A DNA stretch of 64,000 nt from Tuctoria greenei. Its lineage: Eukaryota > Streptophyta > Magnoliopsida > Poales > Poaceae. Location: the NCBI GenBank assembly GCA_036927565.1, contig JAYESD010000001.1, forward strand, positions 253,547,097 to 253,611,096, given 5' to 3'. The notes below the pieces were generated by a model. The model saw only the letters and a list, made by a program, of their open reading frames with translations. It searched no databases and was not told where the DNA came from. The translations under genes and the position numbers were made by a program. This document shows, piece after piece, positions 10,345 through 20,511 of the stretch (positions within the stretch are counted from its first letter, which is position 1; every line of letters starts with the position of its first letter).

Positions 10345-10866
10345 TCATATCACTTCTGCTATGAAATAAATGGGGACAACTAATCTAGTTCAAATAGATG
10401 TCCTTCATTTATTTTTAAATGAGGTAGTACGCGTGCATCATAATACATTTAATTTTCAGTTGACTAAAAAATCTGATTTCTTAGGTGAACGTCGATAAAC
10501 AATACCTTCAACCTTCATCCAATGTTCTCCTCTCTCTCTCTCGCTCACTTAACTCTCTCACCCACGTTGATCATCCTACCCCCTTCCCCTGGTCGTTCTC
10601 AAGAAGTTCCCCACCGCCGCCAACTCCCACCTCACGCTCCACCACCTCCCACCATTCTTAGGCCGTTCTCATCGTAGGACCCGTACCGCTCTCCCATCAT
10701 CTTTTTTATCTCTTCTACTATTACAGTTAAGCCGACCTACTACCTCTAGAGTTTCCTTCTATGGTCAGAGCCCGTGGTGCTCGTGCAAAAATCCCACCTT
10801 CTAAAACATCAGCGAGATTTTAACGTCAACATAAATCACCTTTGATTTAAATAGACTGAAAACAGA
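10345..10866. repeat. Inverted copy of arm B (B'), unit A
   Basis: This is the reverse complement of arm B. It runs from 'ctatgaaataaatggggac', through 'catttaattttcagttgac', a CT-rich run ('cctctctctctctc', 10531-10545), 'tctctcacccacgtt', 'ccttctatggtc' and 'ccttctaaaacatcag', to 'gatttaaatagactgaaa'. It ends where the S6 tail begins with CACTACATGAG. Copies are at about 31350-31925 and 49350-49978. Confidence 0.7.
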
Positions 10867-11560
10867 CACTACATGAGAAAGGCTCATTCTAGACGTGTCC
10901 ACGTGAGGAATGGAGACGCGCAAAAAGAGCATCTGCGTCGTCGCGTCTCAAATTCCAGAGTAATCAGAGACGAGCTATTGGGCGTGTCGCCAATCAGTAT
11001 ACATGAGAGACAAGATTTAGGAAATCCGAGTCAACCTTTAAAGCAGCCACTCTCCTTTTTCTAAGAAAATCTGAGACGAGCTTTAAGGCGGTCATATCCG
11101 TTATGTAAAATATCCGAGATGGATTTTATGATAGTCCGTCGCAGATTTGAAGACTAATTTGAGACGGGTTTTTAAAAAGTCAATCTCCTTTTGGTAAGAA
11201 GTCTGAGATGGTCTTTATGAAAGCCCGCCACAGATTTAATGACTAATCCGAAACGGCCTTCCAATAAGCTCGTCTCCTTTTTGTAATAACTGAGAGACGA
11301 TCTCTAAGGACGACCGTCTCCTTTATGTAAAAAAAATCGAGACGGGCTTTATGACAGCCCGTCTCCTTTTTCTGAGACTAATCCAAGACGGTCTTCAATT
11401 CAGCCCATCTCCTTTATTTATGAAATCTGAGAGAGTCTTTATGTCAGCCCGTCTCCTTTTTGTGAGACTAATCCGAGAAGATCTTTAATTCAGCCCATCT
11501 CCTTTATTTATGAAATCTGAGATGGTCTTTATGGTATCTCGTCGCGGATTTAACTACAGG
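10867..11560. mobile_element. One-ended CACTA-like remnant (S6), unit A
   Basis: It begins CACTACATGAGAAAGG, close to a CACTA terminus. It is then filled with direct and inverted 'gagacggtctt / agcccgtctcc' motifs spaced roughly 40-60 bp, the usual form of subterminal repeats. No matching ...TAGTG end is found before the next unit starts at 11649 in any of the copies, so the right end was lost before the unit multiplied. The stretch 11560-11648 is short non-coding DNA. Other copies are at 31926-32438 (cut by the solo LTR) and 49979-50690. Confidence 0.55.
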
Positions 11561-11648
11561 CACGATCATTATAGCACTAACAGGAGATACACTCTATTGG
11601 AAGCTCATATCCTATTAGGCGGCCCTCTGTTTATCTTGGTTACCGGCT

Positions 11649-12730
11649 TGTGACACCCAGTTCTGAAAAAAAACGAACCATGTGAAGTGTATGTGTGCCT
11701 AGGATGTTGCTTCATACATACACACCAACATCACAAATGATACTTAGAATTTAACCATGCCACAAATAATATAAATACCATGATTCTATTGCATCGGAAA
11801 ATAAACTAGCGTAGGCGATTCCAACTCCACATGTAATCAACGGTAGTATGCAGCCTAGTGCTCCAAGTTGTCTTCCAAAATATCTCTTGTATCTGAATTA
11901 ATTGTAGGGATAGCAAAGTTGAGCACATGTCATACTCAACAAGTGTGGGAAAGTATGACACGTAGCTCAAATCAAGGATGGAAATAAATAGTTCATTGCA
12001 GAAAGCTCATTTTAGATCACGAACTTATAAAGGCAACCTACAATGTCTGGGTGTGTTTAAATCCTATCACAACCAAAGTATTTATCATATCACCTATCCA
12101 ATATCCTCTTTTACCATCATAATTCATTATTAGTAATCCAACAATTAATATCATAACCATATGCTAATTTCATGCCTTCTCATAACCAACCATGTTCATA
12201 TGACATAACTAAACTATTACCAAAACCCAAGTCTAATTCTTATCATGTAGGTCATCCAGGTGCTCTTAATCGGGATCACGGCCATCATGATAGTTTTACA
12301 CTATGCAGAGATAGTACCACTTTACCCACATGTTCGTGATTTCATCACCTTTCAGTGACAAAGAGCCTCTATGTTGCCTATTCACACTTCTGTTGGTGTG
12401 TGGCCAAGGGATCATAAAATAGCCTTTCAAAAGGGACTACTAGTATGTACGGATCCACTAAAGTTTCACTAGCAGGCTTGAATCCCCATTTCCCACCCAC
12501 GAGACCCCTCGTGTGCCATGCAATTCCCAGGGTTGCCCTAATCGACTCCCGTTCCCCATGCCATCCAATGGTCCATACAATATCAACAACACACCTAATT
12601 ACTCAGCTATGTTGCACCCATATTTGGCTTTTGGTGGCACTGTTGTTCTGCCATATTCTCGTATGGACCGGTCCTTAGATCTAAGATCGGAGATGTCCAC
12701 GTCGATACTTGATCTTCATCACTTCCAATG
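11649..12730 (-). repeat. LTR-like fragment, unit B (minus orientation)
   Basis: Same segment as 1-860, here with its outer end present: TGTGACACCC at 11649, which on the minus strand is a GGGTGTCACA terminus. The interior shares the ordered landmark blocks described for unit A with the solo LTR at 32439-34536. No coding content is seen. Confidence 0.55.
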
Positions 12731-12869
12731 ACCACGTCGCTCGTGCCAAGTTCTTTAAGTGTGGAGATAAAACTATTTACCAATTGGCGACCTGTAAAGC
12801 CCTTTTTATTCTTGTTGTTGTTTGCATAGGAGGACTTGAACTTTGTTTGCTTCTCATCACGGGAAGTTG

Positions 12870-13727
12870 GACCTGAAAGATTAGAGCAATCTATATGAAA
12901 ATGTCATGTCTTACCACATTCAAAGCATCGTTGATAAACACTACTTCCTCTTCTTCGAGTTCTCACACTTTGCAATGCTTTTGAGAATCAAGTAGAAAGA
13001 AGTGCTAGCTCCTCCTCTGGAAACTCCTCAATATGTTCAAGGGTTAGAAAGGACAACAAAGCAAGTGTACCAAATGATGAAGATTGGCTAGAGCTAGGCA
13101 TGTGATGTTGAGAAACAAATGCAAGAGACTTGTTGGGGTTCTTACATGAGATTATGTCAATTTCATGTGTTTTTAACATGGAATATAGCACATATAATGT
13201 AAGTGTACTCATGATAGTGGACTCACGAATATATGTAACATTCATCTCCCAAATTGACATTTCTAATGCACTTAGTAATTGCCTAGCATTTTCAGCATCT
13301 GAAAAATTAACATTGACACTACGCAAGTTGCTGAGAATTTTGTTAAAGCGAGAAAAGAGCTCATCGATTGACTCACCGGGTTGCATCTCAACGCGCATGT
13401 ATTCTTTCTTGAACATGTCTTGTCTCACATCCTTGATAGTGTTGGATCCTTCATGATAATCACATAGAGCTTTCCAAACATCGTATGCAGATTGGAGGTG
13501 TGCAACTCGAGTCAATCCTTATATGATCAAGTTCTGCGCCTGGTTGTTATTGTCGACATCTCTCATGTTCGTAGCAGTGAATTGATCGTTTGGCGGCACG
13601 TTGTAAGGCTTGTACACCTTTCCAATATTTTGAAGCCTTGTGCCTGGATGAAAGCCTCCATACATGCCTTCCAAACTGGAAAATCAATGCTACTAAACAC
13701 ACAAGGTTTTGTAGAGTATTTCTGCAT
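12870..13727 (-). pseudogene. Copia-like gag pseudogene, copy 2
   Basis: Minus-strand gag remnant as in copy 1, with start ATG at 13727-13725. The UBN2 core (AYDVWKALCDYHEG, FKKEYMRVEMQPGESIDELFSRFN) and the zinc knuckle (CFEC... with the shared TGA) are present. Its own lesions are a 1-bp loss in 'acctttccaa' near 13620 and a 13-bp loss near 13508 ('ctcgagtcaatcc', where other copies have 'ctcgatcgaagttactttgagtcaatcc'). PBS at 13775-13786 and a complete LTR at 13789-15014. First member of the local gag+LTR triplication. Confidence 0.85.
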
Positions 13728-13788
13728 GATGATTAGTCAAAACACGTGCAAATCACAAAGGTTAGAGCACCGTGGCTCTGATACCAAT

Positions 13789-15014
13789 TGTATGATCGAA
13801 GAGCACTTGAAAAGCTACTAGAGGGTGTGCATGGTAGATGAAAACTTTTTTAACGGAAGCAATGAAAACCCACGACAGAAAATTAATCTGTTAAGAAACA
13901 TGTGTGCAACTGATCTAAACATGATCAGTCGGGAAAAAAGTAGTATATAATATAGATAATAAAGTCACAAAGACACGAAAACAAGAATCACAGAAAACCG
14001 TCAAGAAAAACTCAAGTTATGATTGAAAGATCAAATAAAGGTCAATCTATTCTATCCGAGTAAAAACAAATCTACAACACTGCAAAGAAACTCGTGTACA
14101 TTAGAAACCACAAATCCAATGATGGTGAAATTTTCACAGATGATATATAAACATGTTGTGAAGACAACCCAAAAATAATCACGTCAATTGGATCTGTAAA
14201 ACTCGAGTTAAGATAAAAACACTTACGCAACGTAGTGCTGTGCAGAAACTCGACGAGAAAAACTTGTCTGAAACATGTCGGACGAACAAGGCACAAAAGC
14301 TCCTCTAAACTATGAATTTATTGATCAAAACACAAGAGGAACAGCCCAAAGTCGTCTCTCCACGATCTCTGGCCTTCCTTGCTTTTATAACCAACCCTAG
14401 GGCCAAGCCAATCAAAACTAGGACTCCAATGCTACTCAGTTTTAACTGAAACATTCCATAACTACTCAAGACTCTTCTATACGCAGATAGAAGGAATCCT
14501 AAGACTTCCAATCATTTTAGAAACATCCTAAACATTCCTAAAATAACCCAACTTCGTGACCCACATGAAATCTAGTCCGAAAAGGACCGGACTAGTCCGA
14601 AGTTGTCCAGAGAGAAAATCAGACAAGTCTGGCCAAAAATCAGACAAGTCCGACTTTAGTCAGAGAGCAAATCGGACAAGTCCGCTGGAACACCGGACTA
14701 GTCCGGAAAAGTCCAGGGACTTAGCAATTTTTCAAGGATTCTTGGAATATCGGACTAGTCCGCACAGAATCGGACAAGTCCAAAAGTTTCCAGAGGTAAA
14801 ATCGGACTAGTCCGCAGCAAAAACAGACAAGTCCGTTTTTAGTCAGAGAGAAATCGGACTAGTCCTCAGTAAAATCAGCTAGTCCGCACTTTCCTGCATT
14901 TTAAGTGCGGTTTTGTTCCAAATCAATTTTAAACTCGTTCCTCTTCGTGTGGGTTAATGTTAAACATGTATATGAGTGTATGTAGGGCATGATGCATGAA
15001 AATTAGGGTGTTAC
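13789..15014 (-). repeat. LTR of gag copy 2 (short-U3 type, complete)
   Basis: An LTR of about 1226 bp, with minus-strand ends TGTAACACCC-like (the right edge here reads GTTACG, copy 3 reads GTTACA) and ...CA beside the PBS. It shares the PBS-proximal ~780 bp with the other LTRs but has a distinct outer part holding the palindrome-rich block 14567-14890. It directly abuts the internal region of copy 3 at 15015. Confidence 0.75.
14567..14890. repeat. Array of degenerate CGGACTAGTCCG palindromes, LTR of copy 2
   Basis: About ten irregularly spaced copies of a 12-bp near-palindrome CGGAC(T/A)AGTCCG, many preceded by 'aaat', within roughly 320 bp. The block lies in the U3-side of the LTR and recurs at 17062-17392 in copy 3. 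LTRs of copies 1, 4 and 5 lack it. Confidence 0.8.
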
Positions 15015-15369
15015 GGGTAGCCTAGTCGACTCCCGTTCCCCATGCCATCCAATGGTCCATACAATATCAACAACACACCTAATTATTCAGCTACGTTGCA
15101 CGCATATTTGGCCTTTTGGTGGCACTGTTGTTCTGCCATCTTCTCGTATGGACCGGTCCTTAGATCTAAGAGCGGAGATGTCCACGTCGATACTTGATCT
15201 TCATAACTTCCGATGTCCACGTCGCTGGTGCCAAGTTCTTTAAGTGCGGAGATAAAACTATTTACCAATTAGCGACCTGTAAAGCCTATTTTAATTCTTG
15301 TTGTTGTTTGCATAGGAGGACTTGAACTTTGTTTGCTTCTGATCATAGGAAGTAGGACCTGGAAGATTA

Positions 15370-16221
15370 GAGCAATCTATATGAAAATGTCATGTCTTAC
15401 CACATTCGAAGCATCGTTGATAAACACTACTTACTCTTCTTCGAGTTCTCACATTTTGCAATGGTTTTGAGAATCGAGTAGAAAGAAGTGCTAGCTCCTC
15501 CTCTGAAACTCCTCAATCTGTTCAAGGGTTAGAGAGGACAACAAAGCAAGTGTACCACATGAAGGTTGCCTAGTGCTAGGCATGTGATGTGAGAAACAAA
15601 TGCAAGAGAGTTGTTGGGGTTCTTACATGAGATTATGTCAATTTCATATGTTTTTAACTTGGAATATAGCACATATAATGTAAGTGTACTCTTGATAGTG
15701 GACTCACGAATAGATGTAACATTCATCTCCCAAATTGACATGTCTAATACACTTAGTAATTGCCTAGCATTTTCAGCATCTGAAAAATTAACGTTGACAC
15801 TACGCAAGATGCTGAGAATTTTGTTAAAGCGAGAAAAAAGGTCATCGATTGACTCAGCGGGTTGCATCTCAACCACATGTATTCATTCTTGAACATGTCT
15901 TGTCTCACCTCCTTGATAGTCTTGGATCCTTCATGATAATCACATAAGGTTTCTAAACATCGTATGCAAATCAGAGATGTGCAACTCGATCGAAGTTACT
16001 TTGAGTCAATCCTTGTATGATCATGTTCTGCGCTTGGTTGTTATTGTCGACATCTCTTATGTTCGTAGCGGTGAATAGATCGTTTGGCAGCACGTTGTAA
16101 GCTTGTACACCTTTTCCAATATTTTGAAGCCCTGCGCCTGGATGAAAGCCTCCATACGTGCCTTCCAAACCGGAAAATCAATGCTACTAAACACACAAGG
16201 TTTTGTAGAGTATTTCTCCAT
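15370..16221 (-). pseudogene. Copia-like gag pseudogene, copy 3
   Basis: Minus-strand gag remnant with start ATG at 16221-16219. Readable parts are the N-terminus (through NIRDVDNNNQAQNMIIQGLTQSNFDRVAHL), the UBN2 core (QPAESIDDLFSRFNKIL, LSVLDMSIWEMNVTSIRES) and the knuckle with the shared TGA. Own lesions include small deletions near 15865 ('aaccacatgta' against 'aacgcgcatgta') and near 15585 that change frame. PBS at 16269-16280; the LTR follows. The internal region starts directly after the LTR of copy 2. Confidence 0.85.
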
Positions 16222-16282
16222 GATGATTAGTCAAAACACGTGCAAATCACAAAGGTTAGAGCACCGTGGCTCTGATACCAAT

Positions 16283-17509
16283 TGTAGGATCGAAGAGCAC
16301 TTGAAAAGCTACTAGAGGGGGTGAATGGTAGATGAAAACTTTTTCAACGGAGGCAATAAAAACCCCACGACAGAAAATTAATCTGTTAAGAAACCATGTG
16401 TGCAAACTGATCTAAACATGTTCAATCGTGAAAAAAGTAGTATATAATATAGAGAATAAAGTCACAAATACACGAAAACAAGAATCACAGAAAACCATAA
16501 AAAAACTCAAGTTATGATCGAAATATCGAACAAAGGTCAATCAATTATATCTGAGTAAAAAACAGATCTACAACACTGCAAAGAAACTCGTGTACATTAG
16601 AAACCAAAAATACAATGATGGTGAAATTTTCACAGATGATAGATAAACAAGTTGTGAATACAACCCAAAAATAATCATGTCAATTGGATCTGTAAAAATC
16701 GAGTTATGATAAAAACACTTACGCAACGTAGTGCTGTGCAAAAACTCGATGAGAAAAACTTGTCTGAAACAAGTTGGACGAACAAGGCACAAAAGCTCCT
16801 CTAAACTACGAATTTACTGATCAAAACACAAGAGGAACAGCCCAAAGTTGTCTCTCCACGAGCTCTGGCCTTCCTTGCTTTTATAACCAGCCCTAGGGCC
16901 AAGCCAATCCAAACTAGGACTCCAATCCTACTCAGTTTTAACTGAAACATTCCATAACTACTCAAGACTCTTCATACGCAGATAGAAGGAATCCTAAGAC
17001 TTGCAAAAATTTTAGAAACATCCTAAACATTCCTAAAATAACCAACTTCGTGACCCACACGAAATCTAGTCCGAAAAGGACCGGACTAGTCCGAAGTTGT
17101 CCAGAGAGAAAATCGTACAAGTCTGGCCAAAAATCGGACAAATCCGACTTTAGTCAGAGAGCAAATCGGACAAGTCCGCTAGAACAACGGAATAGTCCGG
17201 AAAAGTCCAGGGACTTTGCAATTTTTCAAGGATTCTTGGAATATCGGACTAGTCCGCATAAAATCGGACAAGTCCAAAAGTTTCCAGAGGCAAAATCAGA
17301 CTAGTCCGCAGCAAAAACGGACAAGTCCATTTTTAGTCAGAGAGAAATCGGACTAGTCCTCAGTAAAATCGGCTAGTCCGCACTTTCCTGCATTTTAAGT
17401 GCGGTTTTGTTCCAAATCAATTTTAAACTCGTTCCTCTTCATGTGGGCTAATGTTAAACATGTAAATGAGTGTATGTAGGGCATGATGCATGAAAATTAG
17501 GGTGTTACA
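16283..17509 (-). repeat. LTR of gag copy 3 (short-U3 type, complete)
   Basis: A 1227-bp LTR, nearly identical in layout to 13789-15014. Minus-strand ends are TGTAACACCC (right edge GGGTGTTACA at 17500-17509) and ...CA at the PBS side. It includes the palindrome block 17062-17392 and abuts the internal region of gag copy 4 at 17510. Confidence 0.8.
17062..17392. repeat. Array of degenerate CGGACTAGTCCG palindromes, LTR of copy 3
   Basis: Second copy of the palindrome block described at 14567-14890, with several point differences (for example 'cgtacaagtc' and 'cggaatagtccg') but the same spacing pattern. Confidence 0.8.
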
Positions 17510-17869
17510 GGTAGCCTAATCGACTCCCGTTCCCCATGCCATCCAATGGTCCATACAATACCAACAACACACCTAATTATTCAGCTACGTTGCACTCATA
17601 TTTGGCCTCGTGGTGGCACTGTTGTTCTACCATCTTCTCGTATGGACCAGTCCTTAGATCTAAGAGCGGAGATGTCCATGTCGATACTTGATCTTCATAA
17701 CATGCGATGTCCACGTCGCTCGTGCCAAGTTCTTTAAGTGTGGAGATAAAACTATTTACCAATTGGCGACCTGTAAAGCCTATTTTAATTCTTGTTGTTG
17801 TTTGCATAGGAGGACTTGAACTTTGTTTGCTTCTCATCACGGGAAGTAGGACCTGGAAGATTAGAGCAA

Positions 17870-18723
17870 TCTATATGAAAATGTCATGTCTTACCACATT
17901 CAAAGCATCGTTGATAAACACTACTTCCTCTTCTTCGAGTTCTCACATTTTGCAATGCTTTTGAGAATCGAGTAGAAAGAAGTGCTAGCTCCTCTTCTGG
18001 AAACTCCTCAATCTGTTCAAGGGTTAGAGAGGACAACAAAGCAAGTGTACCACATGATGAAGGTTGGCTAGAGCTAGGTATGTGATGTTGAGAAACAAAT
18101 ACAAGAGCCTTGTTGGGGTTCTTACATGAGATTATGTCAATTTCATGTGTTTTTAACTTGGAATATAGCACATATAATGTAAGTGTACTCTTGATAGTGG
18201 ACTCACGAAAAGATGTAACATTCATCTCCCAAATTGACATGTCTAATGCTCTTAGTAATTGCCTAGCATTTTATGCATCTGAAAAATTAACGTTGATACT
18301 ACGCAAGTTGCTGAGAATTTTGTTAAAGTGAGAAAAGAGGTCATCGATTGACTCAGCGGGTTGCATCTCAACGCGCATGTATTCTTTCTTGAACATGTCT
18401 TGTCTCACATCCTTGATAGTCTTGGATCCTTCATGATAATCAAATAAGGTTTTCCAAACATCGTATGCAGATCAGAGATGTGCAACTCGATCGAAGTTAC
18501 TTTGAGTCAATCCTTGTATGATCATGTTCTGCGCCTTGTTCTTATTGTCAAAATCTCTCATGTTCGTAGCGGTGAATTGATCATTTGGCAGCACGTTGTA
18601 AGGCTTGTACACCTTTTCCAATATTTTGAAGCCTTGCGCCTGGATGAAAGCCTCCATACGTGCCTTCCAAACCGGAAAATCAATGCTACTAAACACACAA
18701 GGTTTTGTAGAGTATTTCTCCAT
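17870..18723 (-). pseudogene. Copia-like gag pseudogene, copy 4
   Basis: Minus-strand gag remnant with start ATG at 18723-18721. It keeps a clean N-terminal reading (MEKYSTKPCVFSSIDFPVWK to QSNFDRVAHL), part of the UBN2 core and the C-terminal half through ALQNVRTRRRGSSVYQRCFECGKT before the shared TGA. Lesions include a small indel near 18475 where the first piece ends. PBS at 18771-18782; the long-U3 LTR follows. Confidence 0.85.
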
Positions 18724-18784
18724 GGTGATTAGTCAAAACACGTGCAAATCACAAAGGTCAGGGCACCGTGGCTCTGATACCAAT

Positions 18785-20511
18785 TGTAGGATCGAAGAGC
18801 ACTTGAAAAGCTACTAGAGGGGGTGAATGGTAGATGAAAACTTTTTCAATGGAGGCAATGAAAACCCCATGATAGAAAATTAATCTATTAAGAAACCATG
18901 TGTGTAGCTGATCTAAACAAGTTCAATCGTGAAAAAAGTAGTATATTATATAGAGAATAAAGTCACAAAGACACGACAACAAGAATCATAGAAAACCGTC
19001 AAGAAAAACTCAAGTTATGATCGAAAGATCGAACAAAGGTCAATCTATTCTATTCGAATAAAAACAGATCTACAACACTTCAAAAAAACTCGTGTACCTT
19101 AGAAACCACAAATACAATTATGGTGAAATTTTCACAGATCATAGATAAACAAGTTGTGAATACAACCCAAAAATAATCCTGTCAATTGGATCTGTAAAAC
19201 TCGAGTTATGATAAAAACACTTTCGCAACATAGTGTTGTGCAAAAACTCGACGAGAAAAACTTGTCTGAAACAAGTTGGACGAACAAACACAAAAGCTCC
19301 TCTAAACTACGATTTTTATTGATCAAACTACAAGAGTAACAGCCCAAAGTCGTCTCTCCACGAGCTCTAGCCTTCCTTGCTTTTATAACCAGCCCTAGGG
19401 TCAAGCCAATCCAATCTAGGACTCCAATCCTACTCAATTTTAAGTGAAACATTCCATAACTACTCAAGACTCTTCTATACCCAGATAGAAGGAATCCTAA
19501 GACTTCCAAACGTTTTAGAAACGTCCTAAACATTCCTAAAATAACCCAACTTCGTGACCCACTCCTAAACATTCATAAACCAAAACAAACTCCAAACTTT
19601 CCATAAACGAACCATAACTACCTTAGCCGCAGCCTGAGGCATAATCCAGCTAGTTGGACCTTTCCTACTAATTATTTACGTCAACTTCTCTTCATCACGC
19701 CTTGGAACCATGTTGCCATGTCCATGCACTCCTTGCACACATGCAAACACCTTACAACGATGTCCACGATACCTTCATATGCATTGTTCTTGCCCCAAAC
19801 ATGTTCTGTGACCTCCCGATCAACTCAACCACAATTTCTCCCGAACTTGGTTGTTGAACCTCATCTTCTCCCTAAGACTAGTTCAATGGATCCCGTCACG
19901 AGCCATGTCTTGACCTCAAACAACACCTGCACATGAACAAACAACCAATTCTTCCGAAGACAAGTCCTCGACTTTACTCTTGTTAGTCCAAAAACGACAA
20001 CACCTTACGTGAGCACCTCAGATAAGCATACTGCAAACCATATCAAAACATTAACCACTGTAAAGATCCATAACAGTTCAAAAACATAGTAAAATAATAC
20101 TAAGCAAACTTCCCATAAGCCAAAAAACATGTTTGAAACATTGAAGTTAAAAGCAGGACCATTGCGATCTTGCCGTGGACGTCGCCAAAGCTAATCAGAC
20201 GTTGTGTCAGACCTAGTCAGAGCTAACTGGACCTTGCGAAAGCTAACCGGACCTAGCCAAAGCTAACTGGACCTTGCGCCGGACCTAGCCAATGTTTGCT
20301 GGACCTTGCACTGGACCTACCAAGAACATGTCGGACCTTTCATCGGACCTTGCCGGAGCTACCAAAAACATGCCGGACCTATTGTCGAACCTTGTCGGAG
20401 CTACCCAAAACATGTAGGACCTATTGTCGGACCTTGTCAAAAAGGGTGTTTTGGCAATATTCAAAAATTCTATCGTAATAGCCAATGTATTCAGAACACA
20501 TAGGTCTCACA
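18785..20511 (-). repeat. LTR of gag copy 4 (long-U3 type)
   Basis: The PBS-proximal part matches all other LTR copies. After about 19560 it matches the copy-1 and copy-5 LTRs up to 19748, then continues alone to a plausible outer end at 20511, where minus-strand TGTGAGACC forms a TG terminus. Length would be about 1.73 kb. It contains a minisatellite at 20165-20450. The outer boundary is inferred from the TG terminus and from the return of arm-B-like sequence right after it. Confidence 0.5.
20165..20450. repeat. Degenerate minisatellite (ccggacctagccaaagct-like)
   Basis: About a dozen imperfect repeats built around 'ccggacct', 'aagctaactgg' and 'ccttg(c/t)cgg', roughly 20-45 bp apart, in the outer part of the copy-4 LTR. 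They loosely recall the CGGACTAGTCCG block of the short LTRs. Non-coding. Confidence 0.7.

Larger units (their letters stand above)
1..11648. repeat. Composite TE tandem unit A (5' ~228 bp outside window)
   Basis: This is the first copy of the large head-to-tail unit. Position 1 aligns with 11877 and 51006 in the same orientation, giving a base period of about 11.88 kb. Its order is LTR-like fragment, dead gag, LTR, arms A and B, F-box CACTA (4866-6452), inverted arm A, protease fragment, promoter-like segment, inverted arm B and a one-ended CACTA-like tail. It has no late insertions, so it is the best reference for the ancestral unit. The boundary is placed at the TGTGACACCC motif that opens the next unit at 11649. 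Confidence 0.8.

Noticed and set aside
2887..10866. A Helitron as the carrier of the mixed gene fragments
   Set aside because: I saw no 5' TC / 3' CTRR with a terminal hairpin at the borders of the conserved block, and the arms are inverted repeats, which Helitrons lack.
10900..11560. CRISPR-like array from the regular gagacgg repeats
   Set aside because: Repeats are degenerate, occur in both orientations with uneven spacing, and sit beside a CACTA terminus in a plant genome; they are transposon subterminal repeats.
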